Positions 27,209-35,327 of a DNA stretch of 64,000 nucleotides are shown here, one piece after another (position 1 is the stretch's first letter; each line of letters begins with the position of its first letter). The stretch spans positions 3,705,501 to 3,769,500 of the forward strand of contig CP075525.1 of the NCBI GenBank assembly GCA_025808415.1, written 5' to 3'. Source of the stretch: Cyclobacteriaceae bacterium (lineage in GTDB: Bacteria > Bacteroidota > Bacteroidia > Cytophagales > Cyclobacteriaceae). The position numbers were made by a program, and so were the translations under genes. The notes under the pieces are model-generated. The model was not told the DNA's origin. It searched no databases and saw only the letters and a program-made list of their open reading frames with translations.

Positions 27209-28966
27209 TTGACAACCAAGACACTACATAGCTTCCTCGTCATCCTGTTGCTGCTGCCACTTTTAGTGGTTGCGCAAAAGAAAAAGAAGGCCGATGATAC
27301 AACTCCTGCCAGTTTGAAATCGCGGGAGGCAGAATTTTATTTTACCGAAGGCGAGAAGTACTTCATCCTAGAAGATTTTGCCAAAGCGCTGGTGTATTAT
27401 CAAAAGGCGCTGGATATTCTCCCTACCCACGCAACCATTCATTACAAAGTTGCGGAGGTACTGGCCCGGGGCAGCAAGCAGGATGATCTTATCCGTGCCT
27501 CACTAAGTATTGAGCAGGCTCTAAAGTACGAGCGCAAAAACAAATACTTTTACCTGTTGGGTGCAAGCATCTATTCAAACTTATCACGGTTTGAACGCGC
27601 GGCCCAACTCTATGAAGCCATGCTTCAGGAAGTACCGGGTACCGAAGACTATCTTTACGAACTTGCCATACTCTATCAATATTCCAATAAACCTGCCGAA
27701 GCCATAAGAACGTACAACCGGGCTGAAATCTTTTTTGGCATAAACGAGACATCATCAACACAAAAGCAGCGCATATACTGGGAACAAGACAAGATAAACG
27801 AAGCCATCGAAGAAGGCGAAAAATTATCCAGGGCTTACCCGGATGAAGAACAATACGTTGTTGCCTTAGCCGAATTACTGGCACAGCAAAACCAACTTCC
27901 ACGTGCCCTACGGATACTCGAAAAATTTATTGATGAGAACACTTCTGCACCCCAGGCTTCGGTAATGCTGGCCGGGTTGTACCGCGATACCAATGAGGAG
28001 AAAAAAGCACGCGAACTTCTGGTAAAAATTTTTAATGACCCCGAAACGGACTACAACAGCAAGTTAATGGTATTGGGTACCTACAACGCAGAGTTGAACA
28101 ACTCGAAAACAAAAGGATCAACCGACACGAACAAAGAAACCTTCGCGCTGGAACTACTGGAAAAATTAGAGAAACAATACCCGGAAGAAGTGAACACATT
28201 TATACTGGGAGGAGATCTTTATCTTTCTGTAGGCAAAAACAAAGAAGCGGAACAAAAATACCTGCAAGCCATAGCCCTGGGGGAAGTGAATTTTGAAGTA
28301 TGGCAAAACCTGCTTTACCTGCAAACACAAATGGAAGACTTTGATGCGGTAATCAGCACTTCGGAAAAAGCACTGGAGTATTACCCAAACCAAAGCATGC
28401 TTTATTACTTTAACGGACTTGCACACCTTCGAAAGCGCAAGTACAAGGAAGCAATAACCTCACTGGAACAAAGCAAAAGGTTATCAACAAACAACCCGGG
28501 CATGACCAGCGAAATCAATTCCATGCTGGGCGATGCGTACAATGCTACTAAAGAATACGATAAGTCAGATAAAGCCTATGACGAGGCTTTGGCTTTCAAC
28601 CCTAACAACTACATAGTGTTGAACAATTACAGCTACTACCTCGCGTTGCGCAAAGCTTCACTGGACAAGGCAGAAAAAATGTCAACCCTGTTGGTCAAAA
28701 ATAATCCCGACAATGCAGCTTTTCTGGATACCCACGCCTGGGTTTTGTATACCAGGCAAAAGTTTAAGGAAGCCCGAAAATTTATTGAGCGCGCCATAGC
28801 TACCGGCCAAGCCAATGCCACCCACTTTGAACATTATGGCGACATTCTTTTTCAACTGGGAGAGGTTGACCAGGCCGTACAACAGTGGGAGAAAGCCAAA
28901 GGCATGCTCAATGCCAGCAGCGAAACCTTAAACAGGAAAATTGCCAACCGTAAAATATATGAATAA
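27209..28966 (+). CDS. Secreted tetratricopeptide-repeat protein
   Basis: About 585 residues from a TTG start at 27209, which gives a clean signal peptide (TTKTLHSFLVILLLLPLLVVAQ). A TTG at 27182 would add nine residues. Nearly the whole mature part is TPR solenoid, with recurring A-x(2)-Y-x(2)-A and P-N/D motifs. Examples are DFAKALVYYQKALDILP near residue 60, KYKEAITSLEQSKRL near 420 and KSDKAYDEALAFNPNNY near 455. The TPR, DUF4292 and EnvC-like genes overlap one another, an arrangement widespread in Bacteroidota and pointing to an envelope role. The specific partners are unknown. Confidence 0.9.
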   Translation: MTTKTLHSFLVILLLLPLLVVAQKKKKADDTTPASLKSREAEFYFTEGEKYFILEDFAKALVYYQKALDILPTHATIHYKVAEVLARGSKQDDLIRASLSIEQALKYERKNKYFYLLGASIYSNLSRFERAAQLYEAMLQEVPGTEDYLYELAILYQYSNKPAEAIRTYNRAEIFFGINETSSTQKQRIYWEQDKINEAIEEGEKLSRAYPDEEQYVVALAELLAQQNQLPRALRILEKFIDENTSAPQASVMLAGLYRDTNEEKKARELLVKIFNDPETDYNSKLMVLGTYNAELNNSKTKGSTDTNKETFALELLEKLEKQYPEEVNTFILGGDLYLSVGKNKEAEQKYLQAIALGEVNFEVWQNLLYLQTQMEDFDAVISTSEKALEYYPNQSMLYYFNGLAHLRKRKYKEAITSLEQSKRLSTNNPGMTSEINSMLGDAYNATKEYDKSDKAYDEALAFNPNNYIVLNNYSYYLALRKASLDKAEKMSTLLVKNNPDNAAFLDTHAWVLYTRQKFKEARKFIERAIATGQANATHFEHYGDILFQLGEVDQAVQQWEKAKGMLNASSETLNRKIANRKIYE

Positions 28967-29714
28967 ATTTCTCGGGCTTTGTTGTGCGATTATTACTCTG
29001 GGCTTTGCTTCCTGCAGTAAAAAAATAGCGCCAGCCACAGGCGATTTAAATCCCAAATCAATATTGGCCATTGAAGAAATAGATTTTGAATATTTCCATG
29101 GCAAGGCACGCATGGTGCTCAAAGACGGAAACAAAGAACGTGAAGTAAAAGCGGTAATTCGTGTAAGAAAAGACAGTGTAATCTGGATGAATTTTACCGT
29201 TATCGGAGTGCAGGGAGGCCGCGTACTGATCAATAAAGACTCTATTACTGTCATCAGCAACGTTGACAAGGAATATTACGTTTTCGATTACATTGAACTT
29301 TCAAAACGGTTTAATTTTGAAGTGAATTATAAAGTGATTCAATCGGCATTTTTGGGCAACCTGCTGATGTCACGAAAAGAAGAAGATGGGGTAGACCAAA
29401 AAAGCCTGACCTTTTTATTGAAGCAATCTTCCGGCACGGTGGACGTTATGAATTACATAAGCGCCACCACCATGAAAATCCAAAAAGTTGAATTACGCGA
29501 GAACAACACGCACAATTCCCTTACGGTGAACTACGGCAACTTTCAACCTGTGTCCGGAAAAACATTTCCCTACAACGCCACTATTTCTCTTTTGTACAAA
29601 ACCACGGCCGGGCTATTGAATACCTCCGTTATTTTTGAATACAGTAAGGCTGAAGTGGGAGATAAGGAATTAAAATTCCCATTCAACATTCCCAAAAAAT
29701 ATGACCGTAGGTAA
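28959..29714 (+). CDS. DUF4292 lipoprotein
   Basis: A 251-residue protein with a lipobox (TLGFASC) after the signal segment, so it is lipid-anchored in the envelope. The DUF4292 body is beta-rich (residues about 30-250), with family features such as EIDFEYFHGKARM, VWMNFT-like VIWMNFTVIG and RVLINKDSI. The fold resembles LolA/LolB-type lipid-binding beta-sheets, so a lipoprotein or lipid-handling role is plausible but unproven. ATG 28959 overlaps the end of the TPR gene by 8 bp, and the next gene begins 14 bp before this one ends. The three are evidently co-translated. Confidence 0.9.
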   Translation: MNKFLGLCCAIITLGFASCSKKIAPATGDLNPKSILAIEEIDFEYFHGKARMVLKDGNKEREVKAVIRVRKDSVIWMNFTVIGVQGGRVLINKDSITVISNVDKEYYVFDYIELSKRFNFEVNYKVIQSAFLGNLLMSRKEEDGVDQKSLTFLLKQSSGTVDVMNYISATTMKIQKVELRENNTHNSLTVNYGNFQPVSGKTFPYNATISLLYKTTAGLLNTSVIFEYSKAEVGDKELKFPFNIPKKYDRR

Positions 29715-30891
29715 GAAAGCCCTGCTCTCGGTTGCATTTGTTCTGTTTGTGCTGGGTGCTGTTGCGCAGAATAAAACAAAAGCCCAGCTTCAAAAAGAAA
29801 AACAACAGAACCTGGAAAAAATAAAAGAGGTTGAAAAAATCCTTGACGAAACCGCTGTCAAAAAAAAGAGTTCGCTGGGCGAGTTAAATGCCTTAAACCA
29901 GCGCATCCGCATACAGGAAAACCTCATTCAATCCATCAAATCCGAAATTGGCTTACTCGACAAAGACATTTCCGATAATAATGGCTTTATACTGGCACTA
30001 GAAGAGGACTTAAAAAAATTAAAAGAAGAATATGCCGCTATGTTGTTTGCTGCACAAAAAGCAAACAACAGCGCCACGCGACTTACATTTTTATTTTCAG
30101 CTTCCTCATTCGATCAATTGATGATGCGACTTCAGTACATGCGTCAATATTCCGAGAGGCGAAAGCTACAGGTTGAGGCCATTCAACAAGTGCAAACCAC
30201 ATTGGGTGTTCAGGTGAAGCAAATTGAAGCCAGGCGCGCAGAAAAAAGTGAGCTGTTAAAGCAGGAAATATCCGAAAACAACAGCCTGGTTAACCTGAAG
30301 GTGAAACAAAACAACCTGGTGAAATCGCTGGAGAAGCAGGAAAAAACCCTGAGGAAAGATTTGGAAGATACCCGCAAAGCCTTGGCCGTGTTGGATAAAC
30401 GCATCAATGAAATTATTCGCGAAGAAATGGAGCGTGCCGCACGCGAATCCAAAACTGCAGCCAATGCGGCAGCACTGGCCCTTTCAAGTTCATTCGAAGA
30501 AAATAAAGCCAAATTCCCCTGGCCGGCATCGGGTTTTATTTCACAAAAATTCGGAAAACAAAATCACCCGGTGTTAAAAGGCATTGTTATCCAAAATGAC
30601 GGCATCAACATCCAAACAAAAGAGAATGAAAAGGTGAAATGCATTTTTGAAGGAGAAGTACGTTCTATATCCTTCTACCAAATCATCGGGTATGCCATTA
30701 TTATAGGTCATGGCGAATATTTTACCGTCTATTCAGGCTTAAAGGAGGTTTATGTAAAAAAAGGGCAGAAAGTGAGTACCAACCAGGAAATCGGCCAGGT
30801 ACTTTCCAATGCCGATGGGGTTTCTGAATTACGTTTCCAATTGCGCAAAAATACCACTGCCCTTGATCCGCAAACCTGGTTAAGAAATTGA
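29701..30891 (+). CDS. EnvC-like murein hydrolase activator with degenerate LytM domain
   Basis: A 396-residue periplasmic protein. A signal peptide (ending GAVAQ) is followed by a long coiled coil (about residues 25-260, Lys/Glu/Gln-rich) and a C-terminal LytM/M23 domain (about 275-396). The zinc ligands of active M23 peptidases are absent: the H-x(3)-D motif is replaced by NDGINI, and the second motif by VYSGLKEV. This matches EnvC/NlpD-type proteins that activate cell-wall amidases at division rather than cut peptidoglycan. It is encoded two genes upstream of gatA, with tatA between them, and forms an overlapping set with the DUF4292 gene. Confidence 0.9.
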   Translation: MTVGKKALLSVAFVLFVLGAVAQNKTKAQLQKEKQQNLEKIKEVEKILDETAVKKKSSLGELNALNQRIRIQENLIQSIKSEIGLLDKDISDNNGFILALEEDLKKLKEEYAAMLFAAQKANNSATRLTFLFSASSFDQLMMRLQYMRQYSERRKLQVEAIQQVQTTLGVQVKQIEARRAEKSELLKQEISENNSLVNLKVKQNNLVKSLEKQEKTLRKDLEDTRKALAVLDKRINEIIREEMERAARESKTAANAAALALSSSFEENKAKFPWPASGFISQKFGKQNHPVLKGIVIQNDGINIQTKENEKVKCIFEGEVRSISFYQIIGYAIIIGHGEYFTVYSGLKEVYVKKGQKVSTNQEIGQVLSNADGVSELRFQLRKNTTALDPQTWLRN

Positions 30892-30982
30892 TTTTCGTTG
30901 TGTTTTGTGGGTTTCCACTCATCCTTTAACCATTTTTTTGGATTCAGATTTACCTCTATCTTTACCCGATAAATACAAAAAC

Positions 30983-31192
30983 ATGAATTCGATTTTTTTG
31001 CTTGGAATGCCGGGTGGGATGGAATGGGTTCTCATTGCACTTGCAGTTTTAATCTTTTTTGGAGCGAAAAAAATCCCTGAGTTTGCGCGTGGTGTTGGCC
31101 GCGGGATCCGCGAGTTCAAGGATGCCGTAAAAGATGTGAAGAAAGAAGTGGATGAGGCAGGCAAGGAAGTGCCTAAAAAAATTGAAGACTAA
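30983..31192 (+). CDS. tatA: Twin-arginine translocase subunit TatA/TatE family
   Basis: A 69-residue protein with one N-terminal transmembrane helix (MEWVLIALAVLIFFGAKKIP), the FGAKKIPE hinge and amphipathic helix (ARGVGRGIREFKDAV), and a charged tail. It forms the pore of the Tat system, which exports folded cofactor proteins. The Tat-signalled hydroxylase subunit at 591-2798 is an example of a client in this window. The start at 30983 is chosen because upstream in-frame residues lack TatA homology. No TatC is in the window. Confidence 0.92.
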   Translation: MNSIFLLGMPGGMEWVLIALAVLIFFGAKKIPEFARGVGRGIREFKDAVKDVKKEVDEAGKEVPKKIED

Positions 31193-31195
31193 GGC

Positions 31196-32626
31196 TTGAA
31201 AGCTTACGCGACACTGCGCGACATCCAGAACGATCTCTCTCGCGGCAACGTCTCTTGTGAGAACTTAGTCAAACATCACCTCAGCATCATTCATCAAAAA
31301 AAACACCTCAATGCATTTTTGAGCGTGTACGAAGAAGAAGCGCTTAAACAAGCCTCCTTTATTGATCATAAAATCAAATCGGGAACTGCAGGACGGTTGG
31401 CCGGTTTAGTGGTAGGCATTAAAGATGTTCTCGCCTATCAACACCATCCGCTACAAGCGGGCAGCAAAATCCTGGATGGTTTTATTTCCCAATATAACGC
31501 TACGGCTATTCAACGTTTGCTGGATGAAGATGCCATTATTATTGGACGACAAAACTGCGATGAATTTGCCATGGGCTCTTCCAATGAAAATTCTGCCTTT
31601 GGCCCCGTGCTTAACGATGCCGATAACACACGTGTGCCCGGAGGTTCATCGGGCGGATCAGCCGTGGCCGTACAAGCAGGCATGTGCAGGGTCTCCATCG
31701 GCTCCGACACAGGCGGTTCAGTACGACAGCCAGCAGCCTTTTGTGGAGTTATTGGATTGAAGCCAACATACTCACGGATTTCACGCTACGGGTTGATTGC
31801 CTACGCCTCTTCGTTTGACTGCGTTGGGATTTTTGGAACAAGCGTTGAAGATGTTGCGCTTGTGCTGGAAGTAATTGCCGGGCCGGATGAATACGATAGC
31901 ACTGTTTCACAAAAACCTGTTCCTCAATATTCACACGAACTTATTCAACGCACGGAAAGAAAGTATCGGGTTGCCTGCTTTCGCGAAACGCTTGAATCCC
32001 CGGGGCTGCAACCGGAAATAAAAAACGTCCTGCTCCTTCAGCTCGAAAAACTGAAAACAAATAGCCATGAAGTTGAAATACTGGATTTTCCCTTACTGGA
32101 ATACAGTTTGCCAACATATTATATCCTTGCCACAGCCGAGGCCAGTTCAAATCTTTCACGCTTTGATGGTGTTCGTTATGGCCACCGCAGTACTGCAACT
32201 TCCGATTTAGAATCACTCTATAAAAAATCGCGCTCGGAAGGTTTCAGTAAAGAAGTGCAACGCAGGATTTTATTGGGCACTTTTGTGCTGAGTGCAAGCT
32301 ATTACGATGCGTACTACACCAAAGCACAAAAAGTACGTAAACGTATCCGGGCAAAGATGCAGGAAACGTTCAAGACATACGACTTTATACTAATGCCCAC
32401 TGCCCCAACTACTGCTTTTAAATTAGGCGAACATACTGCCGATCCCCTGGAAATGTACCTGGCCGATTTGTTTTCTGTTTTGGCCAATGTTGCGGGTGTA
32501 CCGGGTATTTCCGTACCTTGCGGGGTAGATGATAAAGGATTGCCCATTGGACTGCAGGTTTTGGCCAATGATTTTGAGGAGGCAAGCCTTTTACAGTTTT
32601 CAGATTACCTGATGAAACTGAATTGA
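31196..32626 (+). CDS. gatA: Asp-tRNA(Asn)/Glu-tRNA(Gln) amidotransferase subunit A
   Basis: A 476-residue amidase-signature enzyme that supplies ammonia for transamidation of mischarged Asp- or Glu-tRNA. The catalytic Lys76 is in VGIKDVLAY. The serine-rich loop PGGSSGGSAVAVQAG holds the second Ser, and Ser175 in GSDTGGSVRQPA is the nucleophile. The ISRYGLIAYASSFD motif is typical of GatA. Translation begins with TTG at 31196, three bases after the tatA stop codon; no better start exists. GatB and GatC are not in the window. Confidence 0.95.
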   Translation: MKAYATLRDIQNDLSRGNVSCENLVKHHLSIIHQKKHLNAFLSVYEEEALKQASFIDHKIKSGTAGRLAGLVVGIKDVLAYQHHPLQAGSKILDGFISQYNATAIQRLLDEDAIIIGRQNCDEFAMGSSNENSAFGPVLNDADNTRVPGGSSGGSAVAVQAGMCRVSIGSDTGGSVRQPAAFCGVIGLKPTYSRISRYGLIAYASSFDCVGIFGTSVEDVALVLEVIAGPDEYDSTVSQKPVPQYSHELIQRTERKYRVACFRETLESPGLQPEIKNVLLLQLEKLKTNSHEVEILDFPLLEYSLPTYYILATAEASSNLSRFDGVRYGHRSTATSDLESLYKKSRSEGFSKEVQRRILLGTFVLSASYYDAYYTKAQKVRKRIRAKMQETFKTYDFILMPTAPTTAFKLGEHTADPLEMYLADLFSVLANVAGVPGISVPCGVDDKGLPIGLQVLANDFEEASLLQFSDYLMKLN

Positions 32627-32627
32627 C

Positions 32628-34067
32628 ATGAGCCGAGCATTTATTTTTTTATTTGCCCTAACCACTTTCTCATACGCTTTTTCACAAGGCACCGACCCTG
32701 TTGTCGACTCCCTTGAAATAGCGTTGGCGGAAGAAGAAATGGCTTTTAAGGAAGACACCACAGCTTTTGCTTTCTATACCTTACGTTCCGACATTGAATT
32801 TATCCCGGGCAACGACAGGCCCTCCATTATACGCGATCGGTTAAGTTGCATCGAAAAAAACATTCCACTCCATTACAACGACCGCATTCATTCATTCATA
32901 AACTATTTTACTGTACGCGACCGTGAATACACCCGCATGGTAATGCGGAGAAAGAACATTTACTTTCCCATTTTTGAAAGATATTTAAGCCAATACGGGT
33001 TACCGGATGAGTTAAAATATCTTTCCATAATTGAATCCGGGTTAAACCCCAAAGCCATTTCGCGTGCCCGTGCTGTTGGGCTGTGGCAGTTTATGTATGC
33101 CACCGGCCGGCATTACAACTTAAAAGCCGATGGCTATATTGATGAGCGCATGGATCCTGAAAAATCTACGGATGCAGCGTGCCGTTACCTGCGCGATTTG
33201 TATGGTATGTTTAACGATTGGGAACTTGCACTGGCAGCTTACAATGCAGGACCCGGTAACGTAAAGAAAGCTATCCGCAGGTCGGGTTATAAAAAATCGT
33301 TCTGGGAAATCTATCCCTTCCTTCCACGCGAAACACGTTCGTATGTTCCGCAGTTTGTGGCCATGATTTACACCATGAACTACCTGGAAGAGCATAATTT
33401 TATTGATGGCGAAAATGAAATGCTTATGCACTACGACACGCTTCTTGTTGATAAGCACCTACATCTCGAAACATTTGCCAACCTTACCGGTGTTTGCCTC
33501 GAAGACCTGCAAAAACTAAATCCTTCCGTTTTGCGCCATGCCCTTCCCGATGCCGTAAAGCCTCACATTATTAAAATACCGGTAATAGCCAAGGAAGCAT
33601 TGTACGAAAACAAGCTGGCCATTTTGGACTCGGCATCAAAAGTAGGAAAACGCGAACTGGAAGTTTGGGCGCGCAACACCGAAGAAACAACCTATGGTAA
33701 AGACCGTATCGTTTACCGCGTTAAAAGCGGTGACGTGCTGGGTGCAATAGCCATGCGTTACAAAGTACGTGTTGAGGATATTAAGCGCTGGAATAACCTG
33801 AGCAGCAATATTATTCAAATTGGCCAACCGCTAACCATATGGATAAAACCACCGGCCGAAAGTCCGGTCGTGGCATCAACCGCAACACCTAAGCCCGTTC
33901 AGCCTGTTCAGGTAACCGCTTCCCAGACCTACATAGTACAAGCCGGAGATACATTGTGGGGAATTTCCAGGCAATTCGAAGGAATGACCATTGAAAAGAT
34001 CAAAGAACTGAACAACCTTACCGACAACAAAATTCAGCCAGGCCAAACCCTCATCATTTCACGATAA
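32628..34067 (+). CDS. Lytic transglycosylase with two LysM domains (MltD-like)
   Basis: A 479-residue cell-wall enzyme. A signal peptide (ending SYAFSQ) precedes the SLT domain (about residues 105-250), with catalytic Glu136 in SIIESGLNPKAIS, then GLWQFMYATGR and LAAYNAGPGNVKKAI. Two LysM peptidoglycan-binding modules follow, near residues 363-405 (YRVKSGDVLGAIAMRY) and 433-478 (YIVQAGDTLWGISRQF). It cleaves peptidoglycan glycan strands to 1,6-anhydro products in the periplasm. One base separates it from the gatA stop codon (TGACATG), so the two are co-transcribed. Confidence 0.93.
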   Translation: MSRAFIFLFALTTFSYAFSQGTDPVVDSLEIALAEEEMAFKEDTTAFAFYTLRSDIEFIPGNDRPSIIRDRLSCIEKNIPLHYNDRIHSFINYFTVRDREYTRMVMRRKNIYFPIFERYLSQYGLPDELKYLSIIESGLNPKAISRARAVGLWQFMYATGRHYNLKADGYIDERMDPEKSTDAACRYLRDLYGMFNDWELALAAYNAGPGNVKKAIRRSGYKKSFWEIYPFLPRETRSYVPQFVAMIYTMNYLEEHNFIDGENEMLMHYDTLLVDKHLHLETFANLTGVCLEDLQKLNPSVLRHALPDAVKPHIIKIPVIAKEALYENKLAILDSASKVGKRELEVWARNTEETTYGKDRIVYRVKSGDVLGAIAMRYKVRVEDIKRWNNLSSNIIQIGQPLTIWIKPPAESPVVASTATPKPVQPVQVTASQTYIVQAGDTLWGISRQFEGMTIEKIKELNNLTDNKIQPGQTLIISR

Positions 34068-34097
34068 TCCACCAAAGCTAAGCAGCATTTTTTTTCG

Positions 34098-34122
34098 TGA
34101 CGAATGCAGCGATTTCTGCATT
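34098..34122. repeat. Hairpin beginning TGACGAATGC
   Basis: AATGCAG (34103-34109) pairs with CTGCATT (34116-34122) around a 6-nt loop, with TGACG flanking on the left. There is no T-run after it, so it is unlikely to be a terminator. The sequence TGACGAATG also appears in the double hairpin at 55724-55832. Confidence 0.5.
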
Positions 34123-34140
34123 ATGCCTTAAACTTGTGGT

Positions 34141-35226
34141 ATGAGATTACTTTTGGTTGGTTTACTGGCCGCAGGCTTATGGTCTTGCAATACATCTGAA
34201 AAAACAAGGGTAGAAAATTTACCAGCCGCAACCGGAAAACCCGGAGACATGATTCTCATACTCGACTCAGTACAATGGAAGGGTGAATTGGGACATGAAC
34301 TCCGGAAAATATTTAAAACTGAAGTTCCCGGTCTGCCACGAGAAGAACCACTCTTTGATTTGATTTATGTTTATCCTAGAAAAGGTTATACCCTGCTTAC
34401 CCAAATCCGCAACCTTGTGTTTGTCTTTACACTTGACCAAACCACTTCGGGTTCAAAAATCATGAAGGAGAATTTCACCGATGAAACACTTGACCGGATA
34501 CGTACCGACACTTCATTTTGGTTAGTAACCGCACGAGACGAATATTCGCGCGGCCAGGAGGTAATGTACCTGTTTAGCGACACCCAAGAGAACCTGATCA
34601 AAAAATTACAACAAAACGGAAATCGCATCCAGGATTATTTCAATACCATTGAAAAAAAACGCATACTAAATGCGCTTGAAAAAAGCACAACAACAAAAGG
34701 CATTACTGAAGCGCTCCGTAAAGAATTCGACTTTGAAATTAAACTTCCCTTTGGCTTTAAAGTGGCCGATAAACAAAATGACTTCGTTTGGCTTAGGCTG
34801 ATGGACAACCGGGTTGATAAAAATATCTTTATCAGTTGGAAACCTTATGAAAGCGAATACCAACTATTGCCCGATAGTCTTATCCTCTGGCGAGACGAAA
34901 TTGCACATAAATACCTGTTTGATGATCCGGAAAACCCGGAGAGCTATGTGAAAACCGAAACCTCCGTGCCTTTTAAACCTTTAAAGGCAACCCAGGTAAA
35001 TTTCAATAACAAGTTTGCAATGGAACTTCGCTGGCTGTGGAAAACCAATAACAATTCGATGGGCGGGCCATTTATCAGTTATGGCTTGGTGGACAATGAA
35101 CAACAGCGCCTCTATTACATAGAGGGATTTTGCTACAGCCCGGGTAAAGACCAGCGCGAAACCATTCGCGAGTTAGAAGCTATCCTGTGGACATTTAAAT
35201 CCGGGGTTAGCAAAAATAATCCTTGA
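34141..35226 (+). CDS. DUF4837 lipoprotein
   Basis: A 361-residue protein with a short hydrophobic signal and lipobox (AAGLWSC, Cys16), so it is probably anchored in the envelope on the periplasmic side. The rest matches the DUF4837 family of Bacteroidota: GKPGDMILILDSVQWKGELG near residue 32, YVYPRKGYTLLTQIRN near 76 and WRDEIAHKYLFDDPENP near 249. No catalytic motif is apparent and the function is unknown. It has its own leader of about 70 bp containing a small hairpin, downstream of the transglycosylase. Confidence 0.88.
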   Translation: MRLLLVGLLAAGLWSCNTSEKTRVENLPAATGKPGDMILILDSVQWKGELGHELRKIFKTEVPGLPREEPLFDLIYVYPRKGYTLLTQIRNLVFVFTLDQTTSGSKIMKENFTDETLDRIRTDTSFWLVTARDEYSRGQEVMYLFSDTQENLIKKLQQNGNRIQDYFNTIEKKRILNALEKSTTTKGITEALRKEFDFEIKLPFGFKVADKQNDFVWLRLMDNRVDKNIFISWKPYESEYQLLPDSLILWRDEIAHKYLFDDPENPESYVKTETSVPFKPLKATQVNFNNKFAMELRWLWKTNNNSMGGPFISYGLVDNEQQRLYYIEGFCYSPGKDQRETIRELEAILWTFKSGVSKNNP

Positions 35227-35300
35227 GCCTTACGGTATATAAGGTACCACATACCAGATTGCACTTTGAATAAACGATTTTTAGAGATAGTGGAGAGTAC

Positions 35301-35308
35301 TATCTTTG
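35301..35308 (+). promoter_or_regulatory. -7 promoter box TATCTTTG for maeB
   Basis: An exact TAnnTTTG box 19 nt upstream of the maeB ATG. No TTG is seen at the expected -33 spacing. Confidence 0.55.
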
Positions 35309-35327
35309 GTTCCTTAATACATTTCCA

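Noticed and set aside
34098..34122. A rho-independent terminator after the transglycosylase gene.
   Set aside because: The stem is not followed by a run of T, and a long T-run lies on the wrong side for this strand.
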